64,000 nucleotides of DNA from Chitinophaga lutea. Lineage in GTDB: Bacteria; Bacteroidota; Bacteroidia; Chitinophagales; Chitinophagaceae. Positions 26,697-39,100 of the stretch are shown piece by piece (position 1 is the first letter of the stretch; each line of letters begins with the position of its first letter). The DNA is taken from NCBI RefSeq assembly GCF_003813775.1, contig NZ_RPDH01000001.1:1922001-1986000 (forward strand). Reading direction: 5' to 3'. Position numbers and translations under genes: made by a program. The notes below the pieces were generated by a model. The model saw only the letters and a list, made by a program, of their open reading frames with translations, ran no database searches and was not told the origin of the DNA.

Positions 26697-27326
26697 TCAA
26701 AAAATCCGCTGCTTCTTCGACGGATATTTTCCGGACCGGACGCGGCTCAGCGTAGCCGCATCGATGCCGAGGTACGAAGCGATATACTGCAACGGCACAC
26801 GGCTCACAATATCCGGATGCATCTCCAGCAGCTTGTCGTACCGCACTTTGGCATCGTCCATGCGCAGTGAGATGGCGCGGGTTTCCATCTGTATGTAATA
26901 TTCCTCCGTCAGCTCACGGCCGATGTTGTTGAAGGCAGGATATTTTCTATACAGCGCCTTCAGCCGCTCATATTCCAGCGATATGCACACGGTGTCTTCC
27001 AGCGTCTCCAGCACTTCGCGGCTGGGCACCTGCCGGAAGAAACTCTTCACCGAAATGATCACATCGCGCTCCTTCATGAACCACGAGGTAATGTCTTCCC
27101 CTTCGTCCGACACATAATATCCGCGCACCAGCCCCTTCATCCCGAAATAACAATGCCGGCATATTTTGCCCAGTTCCAGGATGATGGATTTTTTCCTGAA
27201 AAACACGACCTCGGTCTGTTGCCGGATATCGTTTTCCAGGGTGGGCGAGACGGGCTCGATCTGGTTGAAAAGTGCAAACATATTTGCATACATGGCGTCC
27301 GTTTCAGCGTCGCTAAATTGTTTCAT
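26697..27326 (-). CDS. Crp/Fnr-family transcriptional regulator
   Basis: The 209-residue protein has a cyclic-nucleotide-binding-like beta-roll (about 20-130, including FFRKKSIILELGKICRHCYFGMKGLVRGYY). A C-terminal HTH (about 165-205) contains VPLQYIASYLGIDAATLSRVRSG. The residues that bind cAMP in Crp are not conserved, so the ligand is unknown, as in most Bacteroidota members. It is divergent from the HMA/P-type ATPase genes 181 bases away and is a reasonable candidate regulator of them. Confidence 0.88.
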   Translation of the reverse strand: MKQFSDAETDAMYANMFALFNQIEPVSPTLENDIRQQTEVVFFRKKSIILELGKICRHCYFGMKGLVRGYYVSDEGEDITSWFMKERDVIISVKSFFRQVPSREVLETLEDTVCISLEYERLKALYRKYPAFNNIGRELTEEYYIQMETRAISLRMDDAKVRYDKLLEMHPDIVSRVPLQYIASYLGIDAATLSRVRSGKYPSKKQRIF

Positions 27327-27476
27327 ATTGCTCTGCAGATTGGTTTTTCATTGATATCGGCCCATATGGGCATTGGTCGGTTAACTTGAGGGGGGAACTA
27401 TCCAAATATAAGCAAATGAGGGTTTAAATATAAAAGAAAGGCAAAATTATATAATGCCTCCGCCAAGGCCTGTCGC

Positions 27477-27484
27477 TACTTTTG
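27477..27484 (+). promoter_or_regulatory. Minus-7 promoter element for the HMA gene
   Basis: TACTTTTG fits the Bacteroidota minus-7 consensus TAnnTTTG exactly and lies 23 bases before the ATG at 27508. A matching TTTG further upstream is not obvious. Confidence 0.5.
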
Positions 27485-27507
27485 TTGAACATTAAAACAC
27501 ACCGACA

Positions 27508-27834
27508 ATGAAAAAAGTAATCGCCGTACTCGCCGGCCTCACCGCTACCCTGAACGTATTCGCGCAATCCGCAAAAACCGACTCTTTCACCGTTTCCGGT
27601 AATTGCAACATGTGCAAAAAGAGAATCGAAAAGGCCGCCCTCACCGATGGCGTCACCAAAGCGCTGTGGAATGTTGATACGAAGGTGATGACCATCACGT
27701 ACGATTCGGCCAAAACGTCCGCTGAAGCAGTTCAAAAGAAAATCGCCGTTTCCGGCCACGACACGGAAAAACAGAAAGCGACCGAATCGGCCTACAACCT
27801 GCTCCCGGGCTGCTGCCGTTATGAGCGCAAATAG
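27508..27834 (+). CDS. Periplasmic heavy-metal-associated (HMA) domain protein
   Basis: The 108-residue protein has a signal peptide (about 1-20, cleavage after VFAQ) and one HMA fold. The metal-binding CxxC is in GNCNMCKKRIEKA near residue 33, and a second Cys-Cys pair lies near the C-terminus (PGCCRY). Such proteins bind Cu(I) or another soft metal and hand it to a transporter. The P-type ATPase gene follows after 52 bases in the same direction, so this is probably its periplasmic chaperone. Confidence 0.85.
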   Translation: MKKVIAVLAGLTATLNVFAQSAKTDSFTVSGNCNMCKKRIEKAALTDGVTKALWNVDTKVMTITYDSAKTSAEAVQKKIAVSGHDTEKQKATESAYNLLPGCCRYERK

Positions 27835-27886
27835 CCGCTCAAACAAAGCACAGCCACGAACGTTATAACCATATAAACCGGAAGCA

Positions 27887-29956
<2,070 letters not shown>

Positions 29957-30086
29957 TTCCCGCAACAGCTGTCAGCTGATTGACCGCTTTAAAAACAAAC
30001 GGACCGCATGCAAAAACATCACCAGCCGGCCAGGAGACGATTACGGCGAATAAATACGCCCATTGAGACACCGCACCGGCATAAAA

Positions 30087-30120
30087 AAAGCTGAGACCCT
30101 TTACGGATTTCAGCTTTATT
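30087..30120. terminator. Terminator between convergent ATPase and ABC operons
   Basis: AAAGCTGA (30087-30094) pairs with TCAGCTTT (30110-30117), with A-run and ATTAATTTT flanks, so it can act in both directions. Confidence 0.65.
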
Positions 30121-30140
30121 AATTTTAGCCGGGACGGTCG

Positions 30141-30989
30141 TTACGATTGCAGCATCAGTTTTTTGATATCGTGCACGCAGGCAAGATGGTCGTTGTCGAA
30201 ACCATCGTGCCAGGCCAATCCCATTTGTTTCAGGTCGAAATGTTTGATGATGGTGCCCGCATGAGTGGCCGCGTTGACCTCGGCAGGCGGGTAACCGATC
30301 ACGTACAGCGAATCCGCCAGTTCCACCGCCAGTTCGATATCATGCGTGCTGAACATGATCGTGTTCAGCTCATGACTTTCGTTGATCAGCTGGAAAGCCT
30401 TCTTCACGTTGTCGATGTTTCCCACGTCGAGGCCGGAGAAGGGTTCGTCGAGCACCATGTAATAACCGGAGCTCAGGAGCTGCTCCAGGATGGCGGTACG
30501 CTGGCGTTGGCCGCCGGACAGTTCGTTGGGAAACTGGTCCTTGTTTTTCTCCAGTCCCCAGTCGGCCAGGTAATGCATGATCTTCTCGTCTTTTTCCTGG
30601 CTGGAGAGGTTACTTTTCCGCAGCGCGAAATGCAATGCCTGGTATACGGTTTTATGCCGGAAGAGCGTGTATTTCTGGTTCACGAACCCCACATCCCCTT
30701 CCTCCACCAGCTTTGCCGGCTGGCGGCCGTCGGTGGGGGGCTGGGAGTAATCGGGAATGAGCACCCTGCCGGAAGTGGGTTTGGCCAAACCGGTGAGCGC
30801 CTTGAACAGGGTGGATTTGCCCCGGCCGGAACGGCCTACGAAGGCGATGATCTGGCCCTGCTTTTTTTCCGGCCGCACCACGTCGCGCTCGATCAGGTTC
30901 ACGTCTTTGAGCACCACCTTTTCCCCGTAAGCGACGGTGAGGTTCTCCACGTGGAGGATGGTGTCTTTTTGTTCGTATGCAACTGGCAT
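30141..30989 (-). CDS. ABC transporter ATP-binding protein
   Basis: The 282-residue protein has a full nucleotide-binding domain: Walker A in FVGRSGRGKST near residue 51, signature LSGGQRQRTAI near 157, Walker B in YYMVLDEPFSGLD near 177, and the switch His in FSTHDIEL near 213. The fold and partner permease match the nitrate/sulfonate/taurine type of importer. It is the last gene of a five-gene minus-strand operon, 8 bases after the permease. Confidence 0.9.
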   Translation of the reverse strand: MPVAYEQKDTILHVENLTVAYGEKVVLKDVNLIERDVVRPEKKQGQIIAFVGRSGRGKSTLFKALTGLAKPTSGRVLIPDYSQPPTDGRQPAKLVEEGDVGFVNQKYTLFRHKTVYQALHFALRKSNLSSQEKDEKIMHYLADWGLEKNKDQFPNELSGGQRQRTAILEQLLSSGYYMVLDEPFSGLDVGNIDNVKKAFQLINESHELNTIMFSTHDIELAVELADSLYVIGYPPAEVNAATHAGTIIKHFDLKQMGLAWHDGFDNDHLACVHDIKKLMLQS

Positions 30990-30997
30990 GTGTTTCC

Positions 30998-31774
30998 TTA
31001 GAATGTTGAGTATCTGAATAATGCTTTACGGGTGGCGTTGATGGCCCAGTCGAGCAGCAGGCCCACCGCGAGGATGACCAGCTGCAGCGCCACGATGCGC
31101 CCGTGGTTCATGAACTTGTCGCTGTTCTTGATCAGCACGCCCAAACCACCGGCGGCTACCAGGATGGATTCCACCGTCACAAGCATCATCCAGATGATGG
31201 CGAGGTTCTGCCGCAGGGCGTCCAGCACGTAGTCCATCCGGCCTTTGATCACCACTTCGAGCAATACTTCCCAGCGGGTGCATTTCAGCGAACGGGCGTG
31301 ATCTATTTCTTCTTCCGGGATATCTTTCAATACCGCCAGCATGGAAGTGATAAAATACAGGCTCATGAAAATGAACAGCACGCTGACCTGCATGGTGCGC
31401 GCGTTGCTCACCAGTATCGCCAGGTAAAAGGTGATGCCGGTGAGGGGCAGGTACCTGACCTTGCTGAGTACCACCGCCAGCGGCCTGATGGCAGGCAACG
31501 GCGAGAGGTACACGATGATGAGCGACAGGATGATGGACAGCACGGCGGCCTGGAAACAAAGCGCCAGGGAGCTGGCGATGTGCACCACCAGCCCTTCCTT
31601 ATACAGCGCGGCAAAACCCTCCCATACCTGGCCCGGCGTCGGGAACAGGTGTTTGGTGCCGCTTGAAGAAATTATCCAGAAAACGGCCACGAGCAGTATC
31701 CAAATGCCGGTGATCATCATCGCCTGGCTGCGGGTAACCGTTTCAAATGGCCGGAACCAATTCTTAATATTCAT
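30998..31774 (-). CDS. ABC transporter permease (SsuC/TauC-like)
   Basis: The 258-residue integral membrane protein has about six hydrophobic helices. A coupling-helix region reads EEEIDHARSLKCTRWEVLLEVVIKGRMDYVLDALRQNLA, matching the EAA loop of binding-protein-dependent permeases, although the usual Glu-Ala-Ala is changed. It follows the solute-binding/OmpA fusion after 7 bases and precedes the ATPase gene, so all three probably form one transporter. Confidence 0.88.
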   Translation of the reverse strand: MNIKNWFRPFETVTRSQAMMITGIWILLVAVFWIISSSGTKHLFPTPGQVWEGFAALYKEGLVVHIASSLALCFQAAVLSIILSLIIVYLSPLPAIRPLAVVLSKVRYLPLTGITFYLAILVSNARTMQVSVLFIFMSLYFITSMLAVLKDIPEEEIDHARSLKCTRWEVLLEVVIKGRMDYVLDALRQNLAIIWMMLVTVESILVAAGGLGVLIKNSDKFMNHGRIVALQLVILAVGLLLDWAINATRKALFRYSTF

Positions 31775-31781
31775 CCACGGG

Positions 31782-33578
31782 TTATTTAAGGATAGCGATC
31801 ACCACGCGCCTGTTCTGTGCTTTACCGGCGGGAGTGGTGTTGTCGGCCACCGGCTCGTCCTGGCCCTTACCGTCCACTTTCTGGAAACGGTCGGCAGGGA
31901 TGCCTTTCTGGATCAGGTAGCTTTTCACGGCTTCGGCACGGGCGGTAGACAGGGAATAGTTGCCTTCCTGGTTACCGGTGTTATCGGTATGGCCTACGAG
32001 TTCCAGTTTGGAATCTTCCGCCTGCACCAGCAGGTTGTAGATCTGCTCGAGGATGTCTTTCCCTTCTGGACGGATAGACGCGCGGCCCACGTCGAAGTTG
32101 ATGCGCCATTCGCCGGACGCTACCACCTGGGTGGCTTTCTTCGAATAGTCGGTAGCGTATGCCGCACCGGCGTCGATATTCTGGATGGCTTTGATGAACG
32201 ACAGGTTCACCGCTTCCTCGTAAGGCACGATGCGTTTTACGTTCTGGTTGAAGCCGGCGGGGTTGAGGTCTTTCAGGTAACGGGATACCTGGTCGTACAC
32301 CGCCTTGTAACGGTTCACACCGTCGGTTACGCCGTAATACTGGTTGGCGTCCGCGAAGTTGAACACCCTGGAACCGCCCATGTTATAGGAGATACCGTTC
32401 TTTTCGCCTTTCTGGCCTTTGAACATATCGTACCAGTATTGCGGAGTTTCCATGCCGAAGCTCTTGGCCACGGCCTCGGAAGCTCTTCTGCGCCAGGTAT
32501 CGTACTGTTTCATCTGGTTGGAGGCGATGAACGCGGATTTGAAGATGTTGCTCACGGTTTCCTTGTTCTTGTCGGCCCATTCTTTCACAAACAGCACGGT
32601 GGTAGCCATCTGGTTGTTGAATTCCTTGGTAGACACGATGTCGGTGAAACCGGAGAGGGCGTCGAACACGGTTTTGTCGCCGGGCGTCCAGGTGGCGCAG
32701 CCGTCTACTTTTTTGTTGATGGTTTTACCGGTGAGCTTGCCGTTTTTCACTTCTTTCAGCGGAACGGTCCAGCCTGCCGTCTGTGATTTGATCAGTTCTT
32801 TGGCAGACTCCATATAGTCGTCGTTCGCGGACGCGAGGAAGTTCACCGCGTCTTCGTCGTAAGTGGTGGGATCGGGGTTGATCTTGAGGCCGTTCGCGGC
32901 AGCGTAGTTCACCGCCGTTACCCAGTCGCCGTCGCCGATCACCGCGGAAATGAGCGCGCCTTTCATGGAGGGCGGGTTCATTTTCCAGCTCGGGGGCCCG
33001 ATCAGTTTGTCTTCGCCATAGCTCAGGCCCACGGCGCCCATGGCCTGCACGTGGTATTTGCCTTCGCCGTATTTATCGTTCAGCGCCTGCTGTACGGAGC
33101 TCACATAAAAGGGAACGCCGTCGCCCATGATCATGATGCCCGCCACGCCTTCTTTGGGGTTGGCGTTGCCGCGGTCGAACTCCTCGATGAATTTCATCTG
33201 CAGGTTGCGCAGCTCGGAGAGCCAGTCCTGGCGGATGATCTCCAGGTTCACGCCGTTTCTCTCCATCTGTGAGCCTTTGGTGGTTTTGGCGCCGCCGTTG
33301 GCCACGATGATGCCCGACTGGGCGTTCCAGGCGTAAGCCGCGATCCGCACCAGCGGTTTGGACGCTACGTCGCTGGAAGCCGTTTCCTCCGGCAGGGGTA
33401 ATTCCGCGGAGGTGGTAACGTTGTTTACGTCTTTATCGCTTACATCCAGTTTGCTGAGGCTCTTCGACTCGTCGACCCGCAGGCCCGGAGACAGGAAATA
33501 AACGCCCGCGCCGATAGCGCCGGCTACTGCCAGGGTGATGAGGGCTTTCGACAAAAAGGTTAATTTAGACCACTTCAT
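31782..33578 (-). CDS. Fusion of a periplasmic solute-binding-like domain with a C-terminal OmpA peptidoglycan-binding domain
   Basis: The 598-residue protein has an N-terminal membrane anchor (about 10-30) and a linker. A region of about 75-440 resembles nitrate/taurine-type binding proteins (VRIAAYAWNAQSGIIVANGG at its start, GIMIMGDGVPFYVSSVQQAL within). A C-terminal OmpA domain (about 480-598) contains LELVGHTDNTGNQEGNYSLS and KAQNRRVVIAI, with the Asp and Arg that bind diaminopimelate. It would be tied to the inner membrane and grip the peptidoglycan while offering substrate to the permease encoded next. This fusion is unusual. The substrate is unknown. Confidence 0.75.
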   Translation of the reverse strand: MKWSKLTFLSKALITLAVAGAIGAGVYFLSPGLRVDESKSLSKLDVSDKDVNNVTTSAELPLPEETASSDVASKPLVRIAAYAWNAQSGIIVANGGAKTTKGSQMERNGVNLEIIRQDWLSELRNLQMKFIEEFDRGNANPKEGVAGIMIMGDGVPFYVSSVQQALNDKYGEGKYHVQAMGAVGLSYGEDKLIGPPSWKMNPPSMKGALISAVIGDGDWVTAVNYAAANGLKINPDPTTYDEDAVNFLASANDDYMESAKELIKSQTAGWTVPLKEVKNGKLTGKTINKKVDGCATWTPGDKTVFDALSGFTDIVSTKEFNNQMATTVLFVKEWADKNKETVSNIFKSAFIASNQMKQYDTWRRRASEAVAKSFGMETPQYWYDMFKGQKGEKNGISYNMGGSRVFNFADANQYYGVTDGVNRYKAVYDQVSRYLKDLNPAGFNQNVKRIVPYEEAVNLSFIKAIQNIDAGAAYATDYSKKATQVVASGEWRINFDVGRASIRPEGKDILEQIYNLLVQAEDSKLELVGHTDNTGNQEGNYSLSTARAEAVKSYLIQKGIPADRFQKVDGKGQDEPVADNTTPAGKAQNRRVVIAILK

Positions 33579-33618
33579 AGTTATGCTTGGGTTGTGTGTT
33601 ACTTAAATAGTGAGGTTG

Positions 33619-34731
33619 TTAATTGAAAATGTCACCGAAGCCTTTGCTTTCGATTTTATCTTCCGGGGACAGTTTGTAGTTGGGATTGCTGTATTTTTTT
33701 GCATCCGGCACAGCGTAGTTATCCGTTTTGATCTGGTCGGCCAGTTTATCCAGTTTCGCATACAGCTCGTCGCTGTCTGTGGAGTACTGGCTGGTGAGGG
33801 TGTCCAGGTCGAGCAGGTTTTCCTTGGTGGTAGCCAGGTCGAGGGCGATGGTATTGGTCACCACGTCGAGGGCGTATTCCAGTTCCCATCCCTTGGTGAA
33901 CAGCATGGCGGATTTGGCCTGTTCCGTAGCGCGTTTGGATGCTTCGGCGAAAGCGTATTCCTTTTTCAGCATGTCGATGCTCACTTCAAAATCGGCGATC
34001 TTGATTTCCATGGCGGTGTCTACCATGTTCAGCTTGCGGTCGAGCTTGCCGATCACGTGCGCGCGGCTGCCGTATTTGCGGACGAGGCCGGTGCTCTGGT
34101 TGAGCAGGTGGCTCACCCTTTGCGCTTCGCTCAGCGTTTTCATGATGTTGGTCTGCAGTTCCACGTATTCATCGGAGTCTTTCGCGGCCGCTTCGCCCAG
34201 TTTCCTTTCCAGCTCCTGCATTTTGTTTTTGGTCGTTTCCGCCCGGGATTGCAGGGTGAGCACTTTTTCCTGGTAGTCTTTCGACTCTTTTTCCGCTTTC
34301 ATGGATTCCGCTTCCATCGTGGATTTGATGGCCTTGATCTTCGCTTTGGCCTGTTTGAACTCAGCGCGGTTGTTGATCATTTTCTGTTTCTGATCTTCCA
34401 GTTCCCCGAAAGGATCGTATTTGATCAGCATTTTATGCAGCGCCCGTGCGAGGCGTTTCATGCCTTTGATGAATACCGGGAGGAGGATGAAGAAGCCGAT
34501 CACCAGCACCGCCACGGCGATAGCTCCCAGCACGTTCCCTATCCAGGTGAATACGATCGGCAGAATGTAGGCATAGAGGCCCCAGGCGATGGTGCCGATG
34601 AGCACGACGCCCACCACGGCGCCCAGCCCTTTTTCCCCTTTGCGCCAGTTCTGCGGATTGAAGGTGATTTCGTTTTTTTCAAAATGCTTGAGAATAGGCA
34701 GCTCCAGCACTTTGTTAGATTCCTGCGACAT
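33619..34731 (-). CDS. Membrane-anchored coiled-coil protein of the ABC/OmpA operon
   Basis: The 370-residue protein has two adjacent hydrophobic segments (about 38-60 and 63-88), then a long charged helix (about 105-220, rich in Lys, Glu, Gln) predicted to be coiled coil, and a mostly helical C-terminal part. No enzyme motif is visible. The layout is like PspA- or TelA-type helper proteins only in a general way; homology was not recognised. It lies 40 bases upstream of the solute-binding/OmpA fusion and 23 after the small coiled-coil gene, so it probably belongs to the same membrane complex. Confidence 0.6.
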   Translation of the reverse strand: MSQESNKVLELPILKHFEKNEITFNPQNWRKGEKGLGAVVGVVLIGTIAWGLYAYILPIVFTWIGNVLGAIAVAVLVIGFFILLPVFIKGMKRLARALHKMLIKYDPFGELEDQKQKMINNRAEFKQAKAKIKAIKSTMEAESMKAEKESKDYQEKVLTLQSRAETTKNKMQELERKLGEAAAKDSDEYVELQTNIMKTLSEAQRVSHLLNQSTGLVRKYGSRAHVIGKLDRKLNMVDTAMEIKIADFEVSIDMLKKEYAFAEASKRATEQAKSAMLFTKGWELEYALDVVTNTIALDLATTKENLLDLDTLTSQYSTDSDELYAKLDKLADQIKTDNYAVPDAKKYSNPNYKLSPEDKIESKGFGDIFN

Positions 34732-34754
34732 ATGTGTGAATTTGAATGTGTGCG

Positions 34755-35441
34755 TTATTTAATAAACCGCTGGATCCCTTCTTTGATCGTATTGAGCCTG
34801 TCGATGCTGGTCTTGCGGGCGAGGTCGTTGGCGTTCAGCTTTTCCCTTACGGCTTTTTCTTTGGGGTAGTGGCTTTCGTCGATTTTGGAGAGCAGTGTTT
34901 TTTTATGGCTGATATCGGCTTCCAGCTGCTGCAGTTCGGCGCGCAGCTGGGTGATGCGCATGCTGGCTTTGTCTACTTCCGCGGTCAGTTTTGTTTTTTC
35001 GCTGCTTTTCTGTTCTTCCAGTGCGCTCAGTTTCTGTTGTCCCTGGTTCACGTACTGGTTGTGTACTTCGTTGATCTTGCTGATGTAGAATTCCGCATCC
35101 AGCAGGAGTTTCTGCGGCGTGAGGGTCTTATCCAGCGTTTTGGCCATCTGGAAAGCCATCTGGTAGGTCTGTTCGCCTGCCACGCCGATGGTGCTCACGG
35201 CTTTGTAGAATTCGTAAAAGTCGTACCCTGGCATATTGATCGAATCCAGGCCGCTTTCATACACTTCCAATACTTCGCTCACTACGGGGTCTGTAATCAC
35301 TTTGGCGGTCAATGCTTCTGATGCGGGATTAAATGCAGGGGTACTGTTACCGACGGGAAAGGAAGGCGCTTCTGATGCCGGCTCAGGCTTCGCTTCATTT
35401 TCATCAGGCTTCAGGAATAAACTTTTCCAGTTTTTTAACAT
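34755..35441 (-). CDS. Soluble coiled-coil protein, first gene of the ABC/OmpA operon
   Basis: The 228-residue product starts at the ATG at 35441, four codons inside a longer TTG reading. A Pro/Ala/Glu-rich N-terminus (about 10-45) is followed by a helical domain (about 50-125, with YESGLDSINMPGYDFYEFYKAV). A coiled coil follows (about 130-200), then a basic tail. No signal peptide or transmembrane segment is seen, so it is likely cytoplasmic. The family was not recognised. As the first gene of the operon it could regulate or scaffold the transporter through the coiled-coil gene that follows. Confidence 0.6.
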   Translation of the reverse strand: MLKNWKSLFLKPDENEAKPEPASEAPSFPVGNSTPAFNPASEALTAKVITDPVVSEVLEVYESGLDSINMPGYDFYEFYKAVSTIGVAGEQTYQMAFQMAKTLDKTLTPQKLLLDAEFYISKINEVHNQYVNQGQQKLSALEEQKSSEKTKLTAEVDKASMRITQLRAELQQLEADISHKKTLLSKIDESHYPKEKAVREKLNANDLARKTSIDRLNTIKEGIQRFIK

Positions 35442-36180
35442 GTTGGGTTGCAATTTTCAGAAAATTATAAAAAAAAACTGACTTGTAGGGGTTTCGGACG
35501 TGATTTATGGGATAAATCCGTAATGTCTATGGCGCGGGGAGTCTGGAGATTTCCGGAGCCGCCGGATTTAAATCGATTTTGGCGCAAGAGGGCGTTCGGC
35601 TGTTCTGCCCGGGAATCGCCGTTTCAAAGCACCGTTTCAGCTGGAAGATAAGATCATTTTTTGTTGCGGATCGTATGTTCGCAAACACACGGAAAATACA
35701 CCCGTGAAACGGAAGTTACGATATCCGGAACACACGACCGTCCTGCACTATCCTGCATATTTTCACCGAAAAAAAATGAGACAATATCATATCATGAATT
35801 GCGAAAAACAAGGTAACAACGAATGCATTACGTGCTTACCTTTAGTATTGTAAGATTGTGTGTGCGCGCCGGTTTGCGCGTTCGCTGTTGACTCACGCTG
35901 ATACTTGTTCACCGTAAAATCATCGTTATGAAAAAACCTGAAAATCCACGTCATCCGGTTATTACCATTATCAATTCGAGGTCCGTCGCTCCACAGTGAT
36001 ATAGTCGTTTACGTTAGACGTGTATTTATTGTTTATCCACACGGGATGAATCCGTCTCATTCCGGTTAAAAAGTTTTGTACAAAATCTTTTTCGGGCTTT
36101 CCACTTAACGCTGCATGCCGGAGCGAACCGGTATGCCATTTCCTAACTCTGGCGGCCTTGCCGCTAAAAATCTTTTCACC
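35442..36180. other. Long divergent intergenic region between the ABC operon and second susCD
   Basis: About 740 bases without a clear gene. A short ORF of 23 codons at 35928-35999 (+) could be a leader or chance frame. A perfect 12-bp palindrome TTTTGTACAAAA at 36074-36085 lies about 100 bases before the susC ATG and may be an operator. A weak TACCTTTA promoter-like site occurs near 35838. Confidence 0.35.
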
Positions 36181-39100
36181 ATGCGATCAAAAAACCTGCG
36201 CAGGGCGTTGCGTTGCATTCTGTATGCCGTCCTGCTGGTGCTCCCGGGTTTGCTGCGGGCACAGTCTGTTACCATTAAAGGCGCCGTTGTGGACGAACAG
36301 GGCGCACCGGCCATCGGCGTAACGATCGCCGTTAAAGCGGGCAAAACCGGCACCGCTACCGACGCGGAAGGCAAGTTCACGCTCAATGCCACCCGCGGCG
36401 CGGTGCTGCTGCTCACCAGCGTCAACTACGAATCCACGGAAATAACGGTGGACGAGCGCACCGAATACCGCATCGTGCTGAAAACAAAGGCCTCAAGCCT
36501 GAGCGATGTGGTGATCGTGGGCTACGGTACCCGCAAGAAATCCGACCTCACCGGTGCGGTGGGCACGGTACGGAGCGAATCGCTCATGGAGCGGCCCAGT
36601 TCCTCCCTCAACCAGGAGCTGTCCGGGCGCGTGACGGGGGTGAACGTATCGTCCAACTCAGGGCGGCCGGGCGGCAGGGCCAACATCCGCATCCGTGGTT
36701 ACAGTTCCATCAACATCCAGAACGATCCGCTGTATGTGATCGACGGGGTGATCCTGAATGTTTCCGGCCTCCAGAACGGCAGTTCCCCCATCGACTACCT
36801 CAACCCCAACGATATCGCCTCCATCGAAGTGCTGAAAGATGCGTCTTCCACCGCCATCTACGGCGCCCGCGGCGCGAACGGCGTCATCCTCGTGACCACC
36901 AAACGCGGCACCTCCGGCGGCGGCAGGGTAACGTACGATGCGGATTTCGGCGTGGGCACGCTGCCGAAGAAACTGGGCGTGCTCAATTCGAAGGAATTCC
37001 TCCAGGTGGAAGAAACGGCCTACCAGAACGCGCAGAAATACGACCCGGTAGGCTGGGCCAACGGCAAATACACCGACCCGAAAACCAAACGGACCAACCC
37101 GCTGCTGTTCGACGCGCAGGGCAATCCGCTGTACGATACCGACTGGCAGGAAGAGTCCACCCAGAAAGCGTTCACACAGAACCACCAGCTGGCGTTCACC
37201 AACGGGAACGACAAAGGCAGCTACGGCGCGTTCCTCAACTACCGTAATGAGAACGGCCTCATCAGGGGCTCGTGGCAGAAAAGGTATGCCGCGCGGTTCG
37301 TGTTCGACAGCCAGATCAAACCCTGGCTGAAAGTAGGCGGCACGCTGGGTTATACCGACCAGAACGAAAAGCAGATCGACCAGCTGGGCGGCGGCGGCAT
37401 CGTAACGATGCGGCAGGTGCTCGAAGCGCTGCCCATCATCCCCGTTAAATTCCCAGACGGCTCATGGGCCGGGAACGACGACTACCCCGGCATGGAAGGC
37501 GGCGGCAACCCGGTGCAGGTGCTGGAAGAGCGGCTGTACTACCTCCGCACGCAAACCCTGTTGGGTAATTTCTATTCCAACATCACGCTTGCCAAAGGCC
37601 TCGAGCTGCGGACCACCGTCGGCGCCAACGTCATCAACCAGCGCACGGATTATTACGGCGGGCGCGACCTGAACTATATCTCCCGCTCGCAGAAAGGGGT
37701 GGCGACGATCACCAACAACCGCTTCAATTCCTGGCAGTTCGAGAACTATCTTACCTATAACAGGGAATTCAACCGCATCCACTCGCTGAACGCCCTGCTG
37801 GGGCTCTCATGGCAGCATGTGGACCAGTTCAGCAATGCGGCCAGTTCCCAGGGCTTCAGCGACGACTATTTCAAATATTACAACCTGGGCGCCGGCGCCA
37901 ACCCGCAAACGCCTTCGTCCAGCGGTACCGCCTACGGGCTGAACTCGTATTTCACGCGGATCAACTACGGGTTGATGGACAAATACCTGGTCACCTTCAC
38001 GGGCCGTATGGACGGTTCTTCCAAATTCGGCAGCAACAACCAATACGCGTTCTTTCCGTCCGCCGCGGTTGCCTGGCGCGTATCGCAGGAAGAGTTCATG
38101 AAACCCGCGTCTTTCATTTCCAACCTGAAACTGCGCGCCAGCTACGGCGCTACCGGCAACTCCGAGATCCTGGCTTACCAGGCGCTGGCCGGTATGGGTA
38201 ATTACGATGTGATCTTCGACGGGGTGCGCAATCCCGGTACCGGCATCAGCCGCATGGCGAACGACGAGCTGAAATGGGAAAAAACGCTGCAGCTCGACGC
38301 GGGTTTCGAGCTCGGCCTGTTCGACAACCGCGTGTCGATGGAGTTCGACGTGTACCGCAAAAAGACGGTAGACATGCTGCTGGCCGCGCCATTGCCCACC
38401 ACCAGCGGGTACGCCAGCATCACCCGCAACATCGGGAGCATGGAGAACAAGGGGATAGAATTTTCGCTCAATACCACCAACATCAAAACCGCCGATTTTT
38501 CCTGGAACACGCAGTTCAACATTTCCGTGAATAAGAACAGGGTGCTGGCGCTCACCGGCGGCAGCGACATCTATTCCGGGGCCACCGTTATCCGCGTGGG
38601 AGAACCTGTGGGCGCATTCTTCGGCAGGGTGCACCTCGGCACCTGGAGCACGCAGGAGAAAGACCAGGCGGCCGTGTATAAAGCCCGCCCCGGTGATGTG
38701 AAGTACCTCGACCTGAACAACGACAAACAGATCAACGACAACGACCGCACCATCATCGGCAAAGGCATCCCCGACGGGTTCGGCACTTTCCTGAACACTT
38801 TCACGTATAAGAACTGGTCGCTGACCGTAGACCTGCAATACATGTACGGCAACGACGTGATGGACCGGAGCATCCACTCGCTGGAAGACCGGCAGGGCAT
38901 CGCCAACAGCTACAAAACCGTGCTGAACGCGTGGACGGAAACCAACCAGAACACGCCCATCGCGCAGCTCCGCCCCGTGCCCGCGGGTTACACCACCAAC
39001 AACGACAGCCACAAGGTGACCGACGCTTCTTTCATCCGCGGCCGCAACGTGCTGCTCGCGTATGTATTCCCCGCCTCCGCCCTTTCCGCCATGAAGCTGA

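Noticed and set aside
33619..35441. PspA or TelA homologues
   Set aside because: The long helices resemble such proteins only in general coiled-coil character; no specific motif could be matched, so they are left as uncharacterised.
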